From an uncultured Collinsella sp. (GTDB lineage: Bacteria; Actinomycetota; Coriobacteriia; Coriobacteriales; Coriobacteriaceae): a DNA stretch of 64,000 nucleotides. Position 1 is the first letter of the stretch; each line of letters opens with the position of its first letter. The position numbers and the translations under genes were made by a program. The notes under the pieces are model-generated. The model worked only from the letters and a program-made list of their open reading frames with translations. It searched no databases and was not told the DNA's origin. The stretch is taken from assembly GCA_900757185.1 (NCBI GenBank), contig CAAEMX010000036.1, positions 8,248-72,247 on the forward strand, written 5' to 3'. This document shows positions 19,185 through 29,401 of this stretch, piece by piece.

Positions 19185-19220
19185 CTTATACACAAATCTA
19201 AGTCTCTATATATAAGATTT
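19185..19220 (-). promoter_or_regulatory. clpB heat-shock promoter/operator
   Basis: AAATCTAAGTC (19194-19204), five variable bases, ATATAAGATTT (19210-19220): both 11-base parts are identical to those upstream of dnaK. On the minus strand a -10 box TATAAG (19185-19190) begins three bases after the block, about 80 bases before clpB. The outer AAATCT/AGATTT are inverted. It differs from the Streptomyces HAIR sequence, CTTGAGT-N7-ACTCAAG, but has the same dyad character. Confidence 0.7.
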
Positions 19221-19280
19221 TCTGAGTGATTAAGAGATAGGGGCAGGCACGCTCACCAGCTGCGGCCTCGTCCCCTTACT

Positions 19281-19498
19281 ATCTCAATCTGTAACATCTA
19301 GCGACTGTTTATGGCTCTAGATGTTACAGATCGAGATGAAATGACCAGCGGCACCCGTTTATCTAAATCTGTAACATCTAGTCAGCAAATAGAGCTCTAT
19401 CTGTTACAAATCGAGACGAACAGAAAACACCCGGATCAAAAATCTAAATCTGTAACACCAGGCCCACTTTTAGCGGCCAAGATGTTACAGATCGAGAC
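19281..19498. repeat. Three tandem hairpins, about 80-bp period
   Basis: Units at 19281-19337, 19361-19417 and 19442-19498 each have a left arm like AATCTGTAACATCTAG, a short variable loop, and a right arm like GATGTTACAGATCGAGA. Arms are conserved and loops differ. They lie upstream of clpB, outside its promoter, in an otherwise empty stretch. They are not CRISPR: only three units, strongly palindromic, with spacer lengths of 23-24. Confidence 0.8.
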
Positions 19499-19506
19499 AG
19501 ACCGAA

Positions 19507-19543
19507 AACCACCACAAAGGGGACAGGCACCTTTGTGGTGGTT
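19507..19543. repeat. CCACCACAAAGG hairpin repeat, copy 1
   Basis: Stem AACCACCACAAAGG/CCTTTGTGGTGGTT (14 bp) with loop GGACAGGCA. It lies 8 bases past the stop of the minus-strand membrane-anchored protein. The same hairpin occurs at 20.3, 21.2 and 59.1 kb and as a broken copy at 62.0 kb. Confidence 0.9.
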
Positions 19544-19550
19544 GCAGCCT

Positions 19551-20222
19551 CTATTTACTTGCCGAGCCCGCGCTTCCCGATTCGGCGTTCCAGGGCATCT
19601 CATCCTCGAACAGCCATGTACGGGCAGACCCACTATCGCGTGCAGTCTGCGGGTCGGGCAAGCAGGTCTGTTCATAGGCATCCTGAATGCACTGACCCAT
19701 AAAATCGTTGAGCTCGGCCTGGTTGCCCTCCATGACATAGGCGGCATCGCCGTCCAAGATGTAGATGCCCGGCCCCTCATTGCCCTCGTAGCCAGGATCG
19801 TACGAGACATCACATAACTTTGCGCCGTTTGCAGTGTCCAGCTCGATGGAAGAGCGGCATCCGCCAACCATGTCGTTCGCTTTTGCCCGATAGGACGCAT
19901 ATCCGTACCAACGCTTAAATGTTTTGCCCTTGAGTAGCTCGAACGCCCTATCGATCAGGCTTGTATCCGTGGTATAGCGCATGGCCCCAAGCTGAATACG
20001 CGGATAATTGCTAATACCCAGCACAGCCGGCTGCTCATCAAAATCAACGGTAATGGTCTCGGGCTTGTCGTCGCCGGTCAGAAGTTCGACAGATTGAGTC
20101 ACAGGCTTGACCACCGGCTCCGTCACCGCAGCAGGCAGAAACGCCATGCCGACAGTGCCCATGCCAACCACGGTAATCGCAAGCGCCAAAACAATCAATC
20201 CAATACGGGCAGGACTTCTCAC
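19551..20222 (-). CDS. Membrane-anchored extracytoplasmic protein, unknown
   Basis: 223 residues from GTG (MRSPARIGL), chosen because GAGGTG lies seven bases upstream; another GTG 13 codons earlier has no good SD. An N-terminal hydrophobic segment (about 6-30) anchors or exports it. The body has conserved-looking Cys residues (GGCRSSIEL, GAKLCDVSYDPGY, GQCIQDAYEQTC) that could form disulfides, and FKRWYGYASYRAKANDM. No family recognised. Hairpin repeats of the same family bracket it, and the next gene encodes a protein of similar layout on the other strand. Confidence 0.55.
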   Translation of the reverse strand: MRSPARIGLIVLALAITVVGMGTVGMAFLPAAVTEPVVKPVTQSVELLTGDDKPETITVDFDEQPAVLGISNYPRIQLGAMRYTTDTSLIDRAFELLKGKTFKRWYGYASYRAKANDMVGGCRSSIELDTANGAKLCDVSYDPGYEGNEGPGIYILDGDAAYVMEGNQAELNDFMGQCIQDAYEQTCLPDPQTARDSGSARTWLFEDEMPWNAESGSAGSASK

Positions 20223-20311
20223 AGCAAAGCACCTCGCAACGCAAACCTTCGCTACCTGCACTAATGATATCGCCAGCCAGCACTATTACCAAAAGAAGCC
20301 GCGCGCTCCTC

Positions 20312-20345
20312 ACCACCACAAAGGGGACAGGCACCTTTGTGGTGG
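20312..20345. repeat. CCACCACAAAGG hairpin repeat, copy 2
   Basis: A 13-bp stem ACCACCACAAAGG/CCTTTGTGGTGGT around GGACAGGC. It lies in the divergent spacer between two unrelated-looking envelope-protein genes. Confidence 0.9.
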
Positions 20346-20456
20346 TTTTCGACGCTAACGGTCGACCATCTCGCGCCATGAGATTAAACTTGAATTGTTC
20401 TCTGAACATATCCATTTCTGCCTATCCTCAACAGATCTTTGTCTCGAGGAGCGCAT

Positions 20457-21125
20457 ATGAAGCCGTCTCATTCCACCGGTCGCAACGTCATTACCATTTT
20501 CGCCATACCCATCGCGATGTTCTTCTTTATCGTCGTCACGCCCTTTTCCCTCGGTATCGCCTCGCCCTTCGATTTATGCGGAATGGTCGACGCCGGCTCG
20601 CGTGCCACCTCGCTCTCCTTTATCTGTCGCGGCGTGTTTTACGAAGATGGAATTCCCACCGGAATTTGGCGGTCAAAGTTACCGCTGCTCGGTCAGATCG
20701 ACGGATGCTCCCCCTATTTCTGCCTTGGACCTCAGGCGCTAAACTATCTAATCGACGACCAGCCACTCGACTCCATCACCCTCGCCTACGACTACGCACC
20801 AAACACCGATGAGCGCCACATGAACCAAGTCCTCGACAAGATGCTTGGACAGTGCGGGCTCACCGAGGAGGCCGGTCGAACCATCTATAGCAACCAGAAA
20901 TTAAAGCGAACAGAGCTCCGCCGTGTCGGAAAAATCAAAGGGCGAAACGGGGCCGCCTACTGGGATGCCTGGGCAACACGCGACAAGGGCGAATTCGGAC
21001 ACAGCACCTATATGGTCACTGTCTGCACCAAAGACGGAATTAAGGACAATGTTGACGATTTCGCGTCATCCAAACTCGGCCTCCCCAAAACAACCAAACC
21101 CGTCAACCCAGATGAAATCCTGTAG
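20457..21125 (+). CDS. Secreted or membrane-anchored protein, unknown
   Basis: 222 residues; the ATG (MKPSHSTG) follows GAGGAG by five bases. Residues about 10-37 (NVITIFAIPIAMFFFIVVTPFSLGIA) form a signal anchor. The rest is extracytoplasmic with several Cys (DLCGMVDAG, FICRGVF, GCSPYFCLG, GQCGLTEEAG, TVCTKDG). No catalytic motif recognised. It resembles the neighbouring opposite-strand protein in length, anchoring and Cys content but not obviously in sequence. Confidence 0.55.
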   Translation: MKPSHSTGRNVITIFAIPIAMFFFIVVTPFSLGIASPFDLCGMVDAGSRATSLSFICRGVFYEDGIPTGIWRSKLPLLGQIDGCSPYFCLGPQALNYLIDDQPLDSITLAYDYAPNTDERHMNQVLDKMLGQCGLTEEAGRTIYSNQKLKRTELRRVGKIKGRNGAAYWDAWATRDKGEFGHSTYMVTVCTKDGIKDNVDDFASSKLGLPKTTKPVNPDEIL

Positions 21126-21178
21126 AGCCGCCCATTAACATGCCGCTCAACGATCACAACAACATCGAGCTAGTCCCC

Positions 21179-21213
21179 ACCACCACAAAGGTGCCTGTCC
21201 CCTTTGTGGTGGT
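21179..21213. repeat. CCACCACAAAGG hairpin repeat, copy 3
   Basis: The same 13-bp stem as copies 1 and 2 with the loop in the opposite orientation (TGCCTGTCC). It follows the stop of the plus-strand unknown protein and may act as its terminator. Confidence 0.9.
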
Positions 21214-21308
21214 TTTCAACAAAAAGAAGCCGCCCCGATAACAGGGACGGCATCAAGCAAGTCTATTTTTGGCGCCCCTCAAGACCCAACGAGAACGAGG
21301 AAATGTAG

Positions 21309-21381
21309 CCCGGGGCTTACCCTTTCCCGAACGCGACCCTCGCGAAGCGCGTGAGCGGGCGGGAAAGGGTGGCCCCGGGCG
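21309..21381 (-). terminator. Large hairpin after the hydratase gene
   Basis: GCCCGGGG and ACCCTTTCCCG on the left pair with CGGGAAAGGGT and CCCCGGGC on the right, with a small internal loop and a CG-rich apex. It starts 15 bases past the hydratase stop. There is no clear U-tract, so its role as a terminator is uncertain. Confidence 0.5.
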
Positions 21382-21395
21382 GACAATTAAGTGCG

Positions 21396-23696
21396 TTACT
21401 CGGCAGCGGCCTTGAACTTGTTGTAGTTGATCAGGCAGCCGGCCTTGACGATGGCACGCTCCTCTGCCGTCATATCGGCAATGTAGAGCTCAATCTGCTC
21501 AACCGTACCGTCGGCACGCACCACGTAGGCGGCGATGTCCTTTAGGTCGCCATCGAGCGCGGCACGGATACCCGGCACAAAGACGTAATCGCCCACCTCA
21601 AAGTTGGGCTCGGCCTCCATCTGGAAGGGCACCATGCCCCAGTTCATCACGTTGGAGCGATAGCGCTTGGTAGCGTACTCGTGGACGATGTTGGCCAGGC
21701 CGCCGATAACGCGCTGGCAGCTCGCCGCCTGCTCGCGGGCGCTGCCGTCGCCGGGTTTCTTGGCATAGAGCATGGAGCCGTACTCGGTCGCCTTGGCATC
21801 TGCCGCGACGCCCGCACCGGCCAGCGCCTCAAACACACCGGCAAGCTCGGCATCGAGCGCGGTCAAGTCGCCCGCGGCCTCACCGGCAACGCGGCGCTTC
21901 TCTACGGCGTCGACCTCCTTGGAGCGGCCCACGTATGCCGGATCGCGGCGGCTGAGCGTAAACTCGGCCAGGCCTAGCGGGTTGGAACGGAAAGAGCTCG
22001 TCTCGCCCGAGGGAATAAGCTCGTCGGTCGTGGTGACCGGGTCCATGATCTTGGAGCACACCTTGAGCAGGATATCGTCGCCGAGCGGCTCCATCGCGGG
22101 CCACGGCTTGATGTTGGGGCCCTCGACCAGCTCGTCGGCCGGCGCAGCCTTGCCAAAGCCCCAGTACACGCGCTTCTTGTAGGGAGCGTCGTCGAAGGTG
22201 TACTCGCAGGCCTCGTCCCAAGTCTCCTCGGGCAGGTCGGTCGCCGGCGTCAGGACGCCGCCGTTGGCAGCCGTCGCCGCAATGGAGCGGGCGTCCATCA
22301 GGGCCACGGCGCTCAGCTGGCCGTTGCCCGGTTTGGAACCCTCGCGATTGGGGAAGTTGCGCGTGGTGTGGCGGATCGAAAGACCGTTGTTGGCAGGCGT
22401 GTCGCCGGCGCCGAAGCACGGGCCGCAGAATGCCGTGCGCACGATCGCACCGGCCTCCATGAGGTCGTAGATATAGCCGCGGCGTGTAAGCTCGAGTGCC
22501 ACGGGCTGGCTCGTGGGATAGACCGACAGCGAGAACTCGCCGCAGCCGGTGTTGGCGCCCTTGAGCACGCGGGCCGCCTGCACCACGGAGTCGTAGTTGC
22601 CGCCCGAGCAGCCGGCGATAACGCCCTGCTGCACGTGCAGCTTGCCGTCGACGATCTTGTCGAGCAGGCTAAAGTGCGTCTTGCCCTCGCCGATCTTGGC
22701 GGCCTCGAGCTCCACCTCATGCAGGATGTCCTCGAGGTTCTCGTTGAGCTCGTCGATCTCAAAGCCGTTGGAAGGATGGAACGGCAGCGCGATCATAGGC
22801 TTGATGCTCGACAGGTCGACCTCGACGCAGCCGTCGTAGTAGACAACATCGGCGGGCTTGAGCTCGCGGTAGTCGTCGCCGCGGCCGTGCATGGTCAAAA
22901 ACGCGTGCGTGTCCTCGTCGGTGGCCCAGATGCTCGAAAGGCAGGTGGTCTCGGTGGTCATGACGTCGACGCCGTTACGGTAGTCGGTCGTCATGCTCGC
23001 GATGCCGGGGCCCACGAACTCCATGACCTTGTTCTTGACGTAGCCCTTGGCAAAGACGGCGCGGATGATGGCGAGCGCCACGTCATGCGGGCCGACGCCG
23101 GGGCGCGGGGCGCCCGTGAGGTAGATGGCAACGACGCCGGGATAGGCGACATCGTAGGTGTCACGCAGCAGCTGCTTTGCCAGCTCGCCGCCGCCCTCGC
23201 CCACGGCCATGGTGCCCAGGGCGCCGTAGCGGGTGTGCGAGTCCGAGCCCAGGATCATCTTGCCGCAGCCGGCGAAGTTCTCGCGCATAAAGGAGTGGAT
23301 GACCGCGATGTGCGGCGGAACGAAGATACCGCCGTACTTTTTGGCAGCGGAAAGGCCAAAGACGTGGTCGTCCTCGTTGATGGTGCCGCCCACGGCGCAC
23401 AGCGAGTTATGGCAGTTGGTAAGCACGTAGGGCAGCGGGAACTGCTCCATGCCCGAGGCACGCGCCGTCTGGATGATGCCGACGAAGGTGATGTCGTGGC
23501 TCGCCATGGCGTCGAAGCGAATCTTGAGCGCCTCGGGGTCGCCGGACGTATTGTGCGCTTGAAGGATCGAATACGCGATGGTGCCACGCTTGGCATCCTC
23601 GGGCGTCTGCGTAATACCGCGCTCAGCAGCCTCGGCCGCAGGCACAACCTCGCTGCCACGGCGCAGGTAGATGCCGTCCTCGTACAGCTTGACCAT
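21396..23696 (-). CDS. Aconitase-family hydratase (YbhJ-like)
   Basis: 766 residues from an ATG (MVKLYEDG) with GGGAG five bases upstream; the open frame extends 34 codons further without an SD. Aconitase-family features: GSDSHTRYGALGTMAVGEGG, the Fe-S cysteines in IAGCSGGNYD and TAFCGPCFGAGD, and a C-terminal swivel domain (TKRYRSNVMNWGMVPFQ). The length and sequence style suit the uncharacterised YbhJ-type hydratases (about 750 residues) better than AcnA or AcnB. The substrate is unknown. No other citric-acid-cycle gene is adjacent. Confidence 0.82.
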   Translation of the reverse strand: MVKLYEDGIYLRRGSEVVPAAEAAERGITQTPEDAKRGTIAYSILQAHNTSGDPEALKIRFDAMASHDITFVGIIQTARASGMEQFPLPYVLTNCHNSLCAVGGTINEDDHVFGLSAAKKYGGIFVPPHIAVIHSFMRENFAGCGKMILGSDSHTRYGALGTMAVGEGGGELAKQLLRDTYDVAYPGVVAIYLTGAPRPGVGPHDVALAIIRAVFAKGYVKNKVMEFVGPGIASMTTDYRNGVDVMTTETTCLSSIWATDEDTHAFLTMHGRGDDYRELKPADVVYYDGCVEVDLSSIKPMIALPFHPSNGFEIDELNENLEDILHEVELEAAKIGEGKTHFSLLDKIVDGKLHVQQGVIAGCSGGNYDSVVQAARVLKGANTGCGEFSLSVYPTSQPVALELTRRGYIYDLMEAGAIVRTAFCGPCFGAGDTPANNGLSIRHTTRNFPNREGSKPGNGQLSAVALMDARSIAATAANGGVLTPATDLPEETWDEACEYTFDDAPYKKRVYWGFGKAAPADELVEGPNIKPWPAMEPLGDDILLKVCSKIMDPVTTTDELIPSGETSSFRSNPLGLAEFTLSRRDPAYVGRSKEVDAVEKRRVAGEAAGDLTALDAELAGVFEALAGAGVAADAKATEYGSMLYAKKPGDGSAREQAASCQRVIGGLANIVHEYATKRYRSNVMNWGMVPFQMEAEPNFEVGDYVFVPGIRAALDGDLKDIAAYVVRADGTVEQIELYIADMTAEERAIVKAGCLINYNKFKAAAE

Positions 23697-23838
23697 ACTG
23701 TCTCCCACTCTGCCCAAAAGATTTGGGCGCATAGCATACATTCGTTCAATATCGTGCCATAGAACAGTTGCGAGTGGGCTACGAATCTGCGCGTTCACTT
23801 TATCTCAGTAAAGCATAGGGCGAGCTTAGCGCAGGGTA

Positions 23839-24060
23839 GTCATTGGGGACGTTCTTAAACGACTAGTCAAACAAGAACGTCCCCAACGACTACTCATTTA
23901 AGTCTGTCCCCAATGACCAGAAAAGGAACGTCCCCAAGTGCCGAAATGACGAGAGTGGATAATCTCCCACTTTGAGCCTGCAAACAGGCCAAAAACGGGA
24001 GATTATCCACTCTCATTCTGCGGGCACTCATTTAAGTCTGTCCCCAATGAGTGCCCGGCA
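23839..24060. repeat. Cluster of GGGAC-type hairpins
   Basis: No gene is present between the hydratase and hspR. 23839-23890: GTCATTGGGGACGTTCTT and its complement (one mismatch), same family as 9.07 kb. 23891-23940: fragments GTCTGTCCCCAATGAC and GGAACGTCCCCAAGTG. 23951-24014: a perfect 18-bp stem GAGAGTGGATAATCTCCC, nearly identical to the element at 56.99 kb. 24020-24058: an 8-bp dyad GGGCACTC/GAGTGCCC around a GTCTGTCCCC core. Confidence 0.85.
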
Positions 24061-24072
24061 GCGTCGGCGGAG

Positions 24073-24489
24073 CTATAGGTCGCTACCCGTACCTAGCAGC
24101 TTGCGCATGACTTGCTCGGGGTTGACTGAGCCGTCGCGCGGGGCCAGGGCGGTGATCTTCTTCTGCATCTTGTACTCGTGCAGCTCGTCCTCGAGCTGGC
24201 GCACGCGGGCGCGGAGCTTCTCGTTTTCGCGCTCGCGCTCCTCGGCACGCTCTTTCATATCGAGGATGCGCACCACGCCAGCGAGGTTAATGCCCTCGTC
24301 GGTCAGCTGGTTGATGAGCTCCAGGCGCTCGATATCGGCACGCGAATACAGGCGCGTGTTGCCACCCGAGCGCTGGGGATTCACCAAGCCCTTGGACTCG
24401 TAGACGCGCAGAGTCTGCGGATGCATGCCGGTCAACTCGGCCGCCACGCTGATCATGTACAGCGGTTTGTTCCTATTGTCCTCGGCCAT
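24073..24489 (-). CDS. hspR: HspR heat-shock repressor, MerR family
   Basis: 138 residues. The MerR winged helix is at about 10-75 (LYMISVAAELTGMHPQTLRVYESKGLVNPQRSGGNTRLYSRADIERL), the HspR signature, followed by a coiled coil (about 80-110, RAEERERENEKLRARVRQLEDEL). In Actinobacteria HspR represses dnaK and clpB with DnaK as co-repressor. It is the last gene of dnaK-grpE-dnaJ-hspR, 72 bases after dnaJ, giving feedback control of the operon. Confidence 0.93.
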   Translation of the reverse strand: MAEDNRNKPLYMISVAAELTGMHPQTLRVYESKGLVNPQRSGGNTRLYSRADIERLELINQLTDEGINLAGVVRILDMKERAEERERENEKLRARVRQLEDELHEYKMQKKITALAPRDGSVNPEQVMRKLLGTGSDL

Positions 24490-24561
24490 GCTACCTGACC
24501 CCTTTCCGTCTCGTTATCGTCCATCATAAGCCCGCGGGCGCGGGCGTGTGCCACGACCGCC

Positions 24562-25527
24562 CTAGTACGTCGCCTTGTAACGGTTGACCTTCTCGCGGTA
24601 GTCGCGCGTGTCGGCCTCGCGCAGCTTGGTCATGGCATCGCGCTCGTCGTCGGACAGACTCGTGGGAACCTGCACCTTGATCTCGACGAGCAGCGCACCG
24701 GTGCGCCCGCGATGCTTAACGTCAGGCGCGCCCATCTCTTTAAAGCGGAACTTCTTGCCCGTCTGGGTGCCCGCGGGCACCTTCAGACGAACCGTCGCAC
24801 CGCCGGGCGTCGGCACGTCCACCGTGCAGCCGAGCGCCGCCTCGTAGACCGAGACCGGCACCTCCATGGTCACGTCGGCGCCTTTACGCTTAAACAGCGG
24901 ATGCTCCTCCACGTGCGTGGTCACGACCAAGTCGCCGCGCTCGCCACCGGCAACGCCGTACTCGCCGCGACGCTTGTACCGCAGCTTGCCGCCGTCGACC
25001 GCGCCCGCAGGCACCGAGACCGTAATGGTCTGCTGTTCGCCCGTCGAGGGAATGCGGTAGGTGACCTTGTGCGTCACGCCGCGAAACGCGTCCTCGGCCG
25101 AAACATCGACGGTCAGCGACAGGTCGCCGCCCTTGCGAGCGCGACTGCGACCCGCGCCCGCGCCGGCATTACCCGCAGCCCCGGCAAAGCCCGAGCCCCA
25201 ATCGCTACCCCAGGCGCCGTTGCCGCTAAAGATGCTGTCGAAGATATCGCCCCAGCCACTGGCGCCCGCGCCAGCACCGTAGCCGCCGCCATACGCGCCG
25301 CCCGCGCCCGGCATGCCGCCAAACATGAGCATCTGGTCATACTCTTTGCGCTTCTTCTCGTCCGAAAGCGTTTCGTAGGCCTCGCTGATCTCCTTGAACT
25401 TGGCCTCGTCGCCGCCGGCATCGGGGTGATATTTTTGCGCGAGCTTGCGAAACGCGCTCTTAATCTCTTTGTCGGAGGCGCTCTTGGATACGCCCAGGAT
25501 GTCATAGAAGGTTTTGCCTGCAGCCAT
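24562..25527 (-). CDS. dnaJ: DnaJ-family co-chaperone without zinc finger
   Basis: 321 residues from an ATG with AGGAG six bases upstream; the open frame starts 11 codons earlier. The J-domain (about 1-68) has the HPD motif (KYHPDAGGDE) that triggers DnaK ATPase. A Gly-rich linker (about 80-130) leads to two beta-barrel substrate-binding domains. The CxxCxGxG zinc repeats are missing, so it is a type II, CbpA-like J-protein. It lies in the dnaK operon, separated from grpE by a GC-rich hairpin. Confidence 0.93.
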   Translation of the reverse strand: MAAGKTFYDILGVSKSASDKEIKSAFRKLAQKYHPDAGGDEAKFKEISEAYETLSDEKKRKEYDQMLMFGGMPGAGGAYGGGYGAGAGASGWGDIFDSIFSGNGAWGSDWGSGFAGAAGNAGAGAGRSRARKGGDLSLTVDVSAEDAFRGVTHKVTYRIPSTGEQQTITVSVPAGAVDGGKLRYKRRGEYGVAGGERGDLVVTTHVEEHPLFKRKGADVTMEVPVSVYEAALGCTVDVPTPGGATVRLKVPAGTQTGKKFRFKEMGAPDVKHRGRTGALLVEIKVQVPTSLSDDERDAMTKLREADTRDYREKVNRYKATY

Positions 25528-25600
25528 CGTAGCTCCTCTCCTGTTACGTCCGCCGCCCATGCAGACGACGGCTCATGCTTTCATATGGCACTAGGCCAGA

Positions 25601-25630
25601 AAGGGCCCCGGGTGTTGCCCCGGGGCCCTT
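25601..25630 (-). terminator. Hairpin between grpE and dnaJ
   Basis: A 12-bp stem AAGGGCCCCGGG/CCCGGGGCCCTT with a 6-base loop, just after the grpE stop; on the minus strand it is followed by TTTC only. It probably attenuates transcription or protects the dnaK-grpE part of the message. Confidence 0.6.
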
Positions 25631-25635
25631 CTCAA

Positions 25636-26478
25636 TTACTCCTCGGTGCTCTCGGCCGTATCGGCCGCAGCATCCTCGGGCGCCGCTTCGGGCTCCGGTG
25701 CGGGGCGCTTCTCGCCACCGTAGGTCACCGTCACCATCGCGGAACGCAAGATGCGATCCGCCATGCGGTAGCCCTTCTGGTACACATTGTTGACGGTCTC
25801 GTCGTACTGCGATGCGTCCTCGACGCGACCCACGGCCTGGTGCTCGAGCGGATCGAACGCCTCGCCCTTGGGGTCGATGGGCTCAACGCCCTCGTGCGCA
25901 AACACATCGAGCAGCTTGGCATGCACCGCATCGACGCCGTCGACGAACTGCTTAAAGTCGTCGGCGAGCTCCTGGCTGCGGGCATGGTCGATCGCGCGCT
26001 CGATATCGTCGATCACCGGCAGCAGCGCAGTAACGAGCTTCTCGGTCGCGCGCTCGCGCTCGGCGATGCGCTCGTTGGCGGTGCGGCGACGGAAGTTCTC
26101 CCAGTCGGCCTGCAGACGGGCGGTGCGCTCGGTGGCGTCCTTCGCCTTGTCCTCGGCGGCCTTCTGAGCCTCTGCCGCAGCATCGAGCTCATTGCGCACG
26201 TCGGCAAGCTCCTTCTGGGCCTGCTCGAACTTGAGCTTAAAGTCGTTGTCGGCGGCTTCCTCACCGGCGCGGATAGCGGCTTCCACCATCTCGTCCTCGG
26301 TCATCGTCGCCTCCTTGTTGGAATCCTCTACCTGGTTCTCGGCAGCCTCGGCGGCCTCGGCCTCGTTGGCCTCGGTATCGTCGACGGCCTCTACGGGAAT
26401 CTTCACGTCCTTCTCCTCAGAGTCAACGGGGGCGGCGCCAGCGGCAGCCGCCTCCGTGCGAGCTTTACGGGCGGACAT
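25636..26478 (-). CDS. grpE: GrpE nucleotide-exchange factor
   Basis: 280 residues, longer than the usual 190-210 because of an acidic N-terminus of about 95 residues (Ala/Glu/Asp-rich). The long dimer helix runs about 95-150 (FKLKFEQAQKELADVRNELDAAAEAQ), followed by the signature LQADWENFRRRTANERI and the beta wing with EGVEPIDPKGEAFDPLEHQAVG. It ejects ADP from DnaK. The start lies 2 bases after the dnaK stop, so translation is coupled. A second in-frame Met (MTEDEM) at about residue 58 has no better SD. Confidence 0.95.
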   Translation of the reverse strand: MSARKARTEAAAAGAAPVDSEEKDVKIPVEAVDDTEANEAEAAEAAENQVEDSNKEATMTEDEMVEAAIRAGEEAADNDFKLKFEQAQKELADVRNELDAAAEAQKAAEDKAKDATERTARLQADWENFRRRTANERIAERERATEKLVTALLPVIDDIERAIDHARSQELADDFKQFVDGVDAVHAKLLDVFAHEGVEPIDPKGEAFDPLEHQAVGRVEDASQYDETVNNVYQKGYRMADRILRSAMVTVTYGGEKRPAPEPEAAPEDAAADTAESTEE

Positions 26479-26480
26479 GA

Positions 26481-28373
<1,893 letters not shown>

Positions 28374-28474
28374 TAGAAATTCCCTCTCTCTTTTGCGTTC
28401 GCGTCGCCTCGACGGTCTGTCGCGCGGCGCTTCGGCTTGTCTTTCAGGATGTAGTGTATCCCCTTATGGGCTGG

Positions 28475-28509
28475 AATATACAAAATCTAAGTCAATTCAT
28501 ATAAGATTT
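28475..28509 (-). promoter_or_regulatory. dnaK operon heat-shock promoter/operator
   Basis: AAATCTAAGTC (28483-28493), N5, ATATAAGATTT (28499-28509), identical in both 11-base parts to the clpB upstream element while the five central bases differ. On the minus strand a -10 box TATATT (28475-28480) follows by two bases. The placement, about 100 bases before dnaK, matches clpB. Confidence 0.7.
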
Positions 28510-28654
28510 CTTATCTCTGAGAGTTTAGGTTCTCAAATGTGCAGGTAGATGCACTGTTTGAGTTCTCGGCAGATCTATTGAGATCTATGTAGAGTTGACT
28601 GAGGTGTGAGCCTGAAGCCGTACAGGGGGCCTTGGAGCGACCCCGGGGGAAGCG

Positions 28655-28775
28655 CGACCCAGTCTGAGCGTAAATTCCGGGACGCAGTTTCCGCCGGGCG
28701 GTCCAACCGGAAACCGTGTCCCGTTTTGGACGTGGATTACGGGATGCGGTTTCCGCAAACACGCTCAATCGCCCT
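28655..28775. repeat. Imperfect GGAAA/CGTCCC hairpin repeats
   Basis: The stretch between the dnaK promoter and the ferredoxin gene has no convincing gene. It holds tandem degenerate hairpins: arms such as CGGGACGCAGTTTCCG and CGGAAACCGTGTCCCG, then ACGGGATGCGGTTTCCGC. Similar units are at 48.8-48.97 kb. Confidence 0.6.
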
Positions 28776-28978
28776 ATATTACAAGTCACCTATAGCTAAC
28801 ATTTGCGCAGCTCAACGGCCCCACCTGCGCGTTTTTTAGTAAACCTTGGCATACTCGGCGAACGGTATGAAGATGCCGGCCAGAGGGTATTGCAAACGGT
28901 CGCTCCCGTGGTATGTTTTTGCCCGAATCAAACCGGCGCGCATCGCCTGTAGCGTCGGTCAACAGAGAGGAAACTACC

Positions 28979-29164
28979 ATGGCTCATCCCGTAATTGATG
29001 CCGACGAGTGCATCGCTTGTGGCGTTTGCGTCGACTCCTGCCCCGCTGGCGTTCTGGAGCTCCAGGACGTCGCTACCGTCGCCGACGAGGACTCCTGCGT
29101 CGCCTGTGGCGCTTGCCAGGACGCTTGCCCCGCTGGCGCGATCACCGAGATCGTCGAGGAGTAA
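28979..29164 (+). CDS. 2[4Fe-4S] ferredoxin
   Basis: 61 residues; the ATG (MAHPVIDADE) has GAGAGG eight bases upstream. Two clusters are ligated by CIACGVCVDSCPAG and CVACGACQDACPAG, the classic clostridial pattern with an internal duplication. A low-potential electron carrier for anaerobic metabolism. The C-terminus (ITEIVEE) is acidic. It stands alone with its own terminator. Confidence 0.96.
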   Translation: MAHPVIDADECIACGVCVDSCPAGVLELQDVATVADEDSCVACGACQDACPAGAITEIVEE

Positions 29165-29201
29165 CAACTCCCCCACTTGCACACTCAAAAGTACACCGTG
29201 C

Positions 29202-29247
29202 ACAAAAAAGGAGGCTTCCGCATCGCCGCGGAGGCCTCCTTTTTGTG
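29202..29247 (+). terminator. Terminator of the ferredoxin gene
   Basis: A long stem AAAAAAGGAGGCTTCCGC with GCGGAGGCCTCCTTTTTG (one mismatch), 6-base loop; the U-run is part of the right arm. The A-run on the left lets it work on either strand. Confidence 0.9.
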
Positions 29248-29285
29248 CGGTTAACCAATTAGGCACCGTCGCAGGTTGAGCTCAC

Positions 29286-29397
29286 GTCAGCGAAAACGTC
29301 CCTAAGCGAGCAAGGTGACGTGAAAGAGGAGGGAAGCGTACTTTGGTACGCGACCGACGATTGAACGTCAGATTGCCGCTTAGGGACGTTTGCAGCA
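29286..29397 (-). other. Structured element E1 downstream of niaR
   Basis: A perfect 15-bp outer stem (AAACGTCCCTAAGCG, 29294-29308, with 29377-29391) encloses conserved bases AGCGAGCAAGGTG and CAGATTGCCGCT, a second stem TGACGT/ACGTCA, and a central hairpin with GCGTAC/GTACGC. The same architecture with different stem sequences occurs at 49.08 and 57.94 kb. On the minus strand it begins 11 bases past the niaR stop and ends in CGTTTTCGCTG, so it would form the 3' end of the nad operon message. Confidence 0.7.
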
Positions 29398-29401
29398 TCG
29401 G

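Noticed and set aside
19281..19498. Possible small CRISPR array
   Set aside because: Only three units, each a palindrome with its own loop; no cas genes; unit spacing and symmetry suit hairpin repeats.
28511..28789. 92-codon frame upstream of dnaK
   Set aside because: Made of hairpin-repeat sequence and without an SD.
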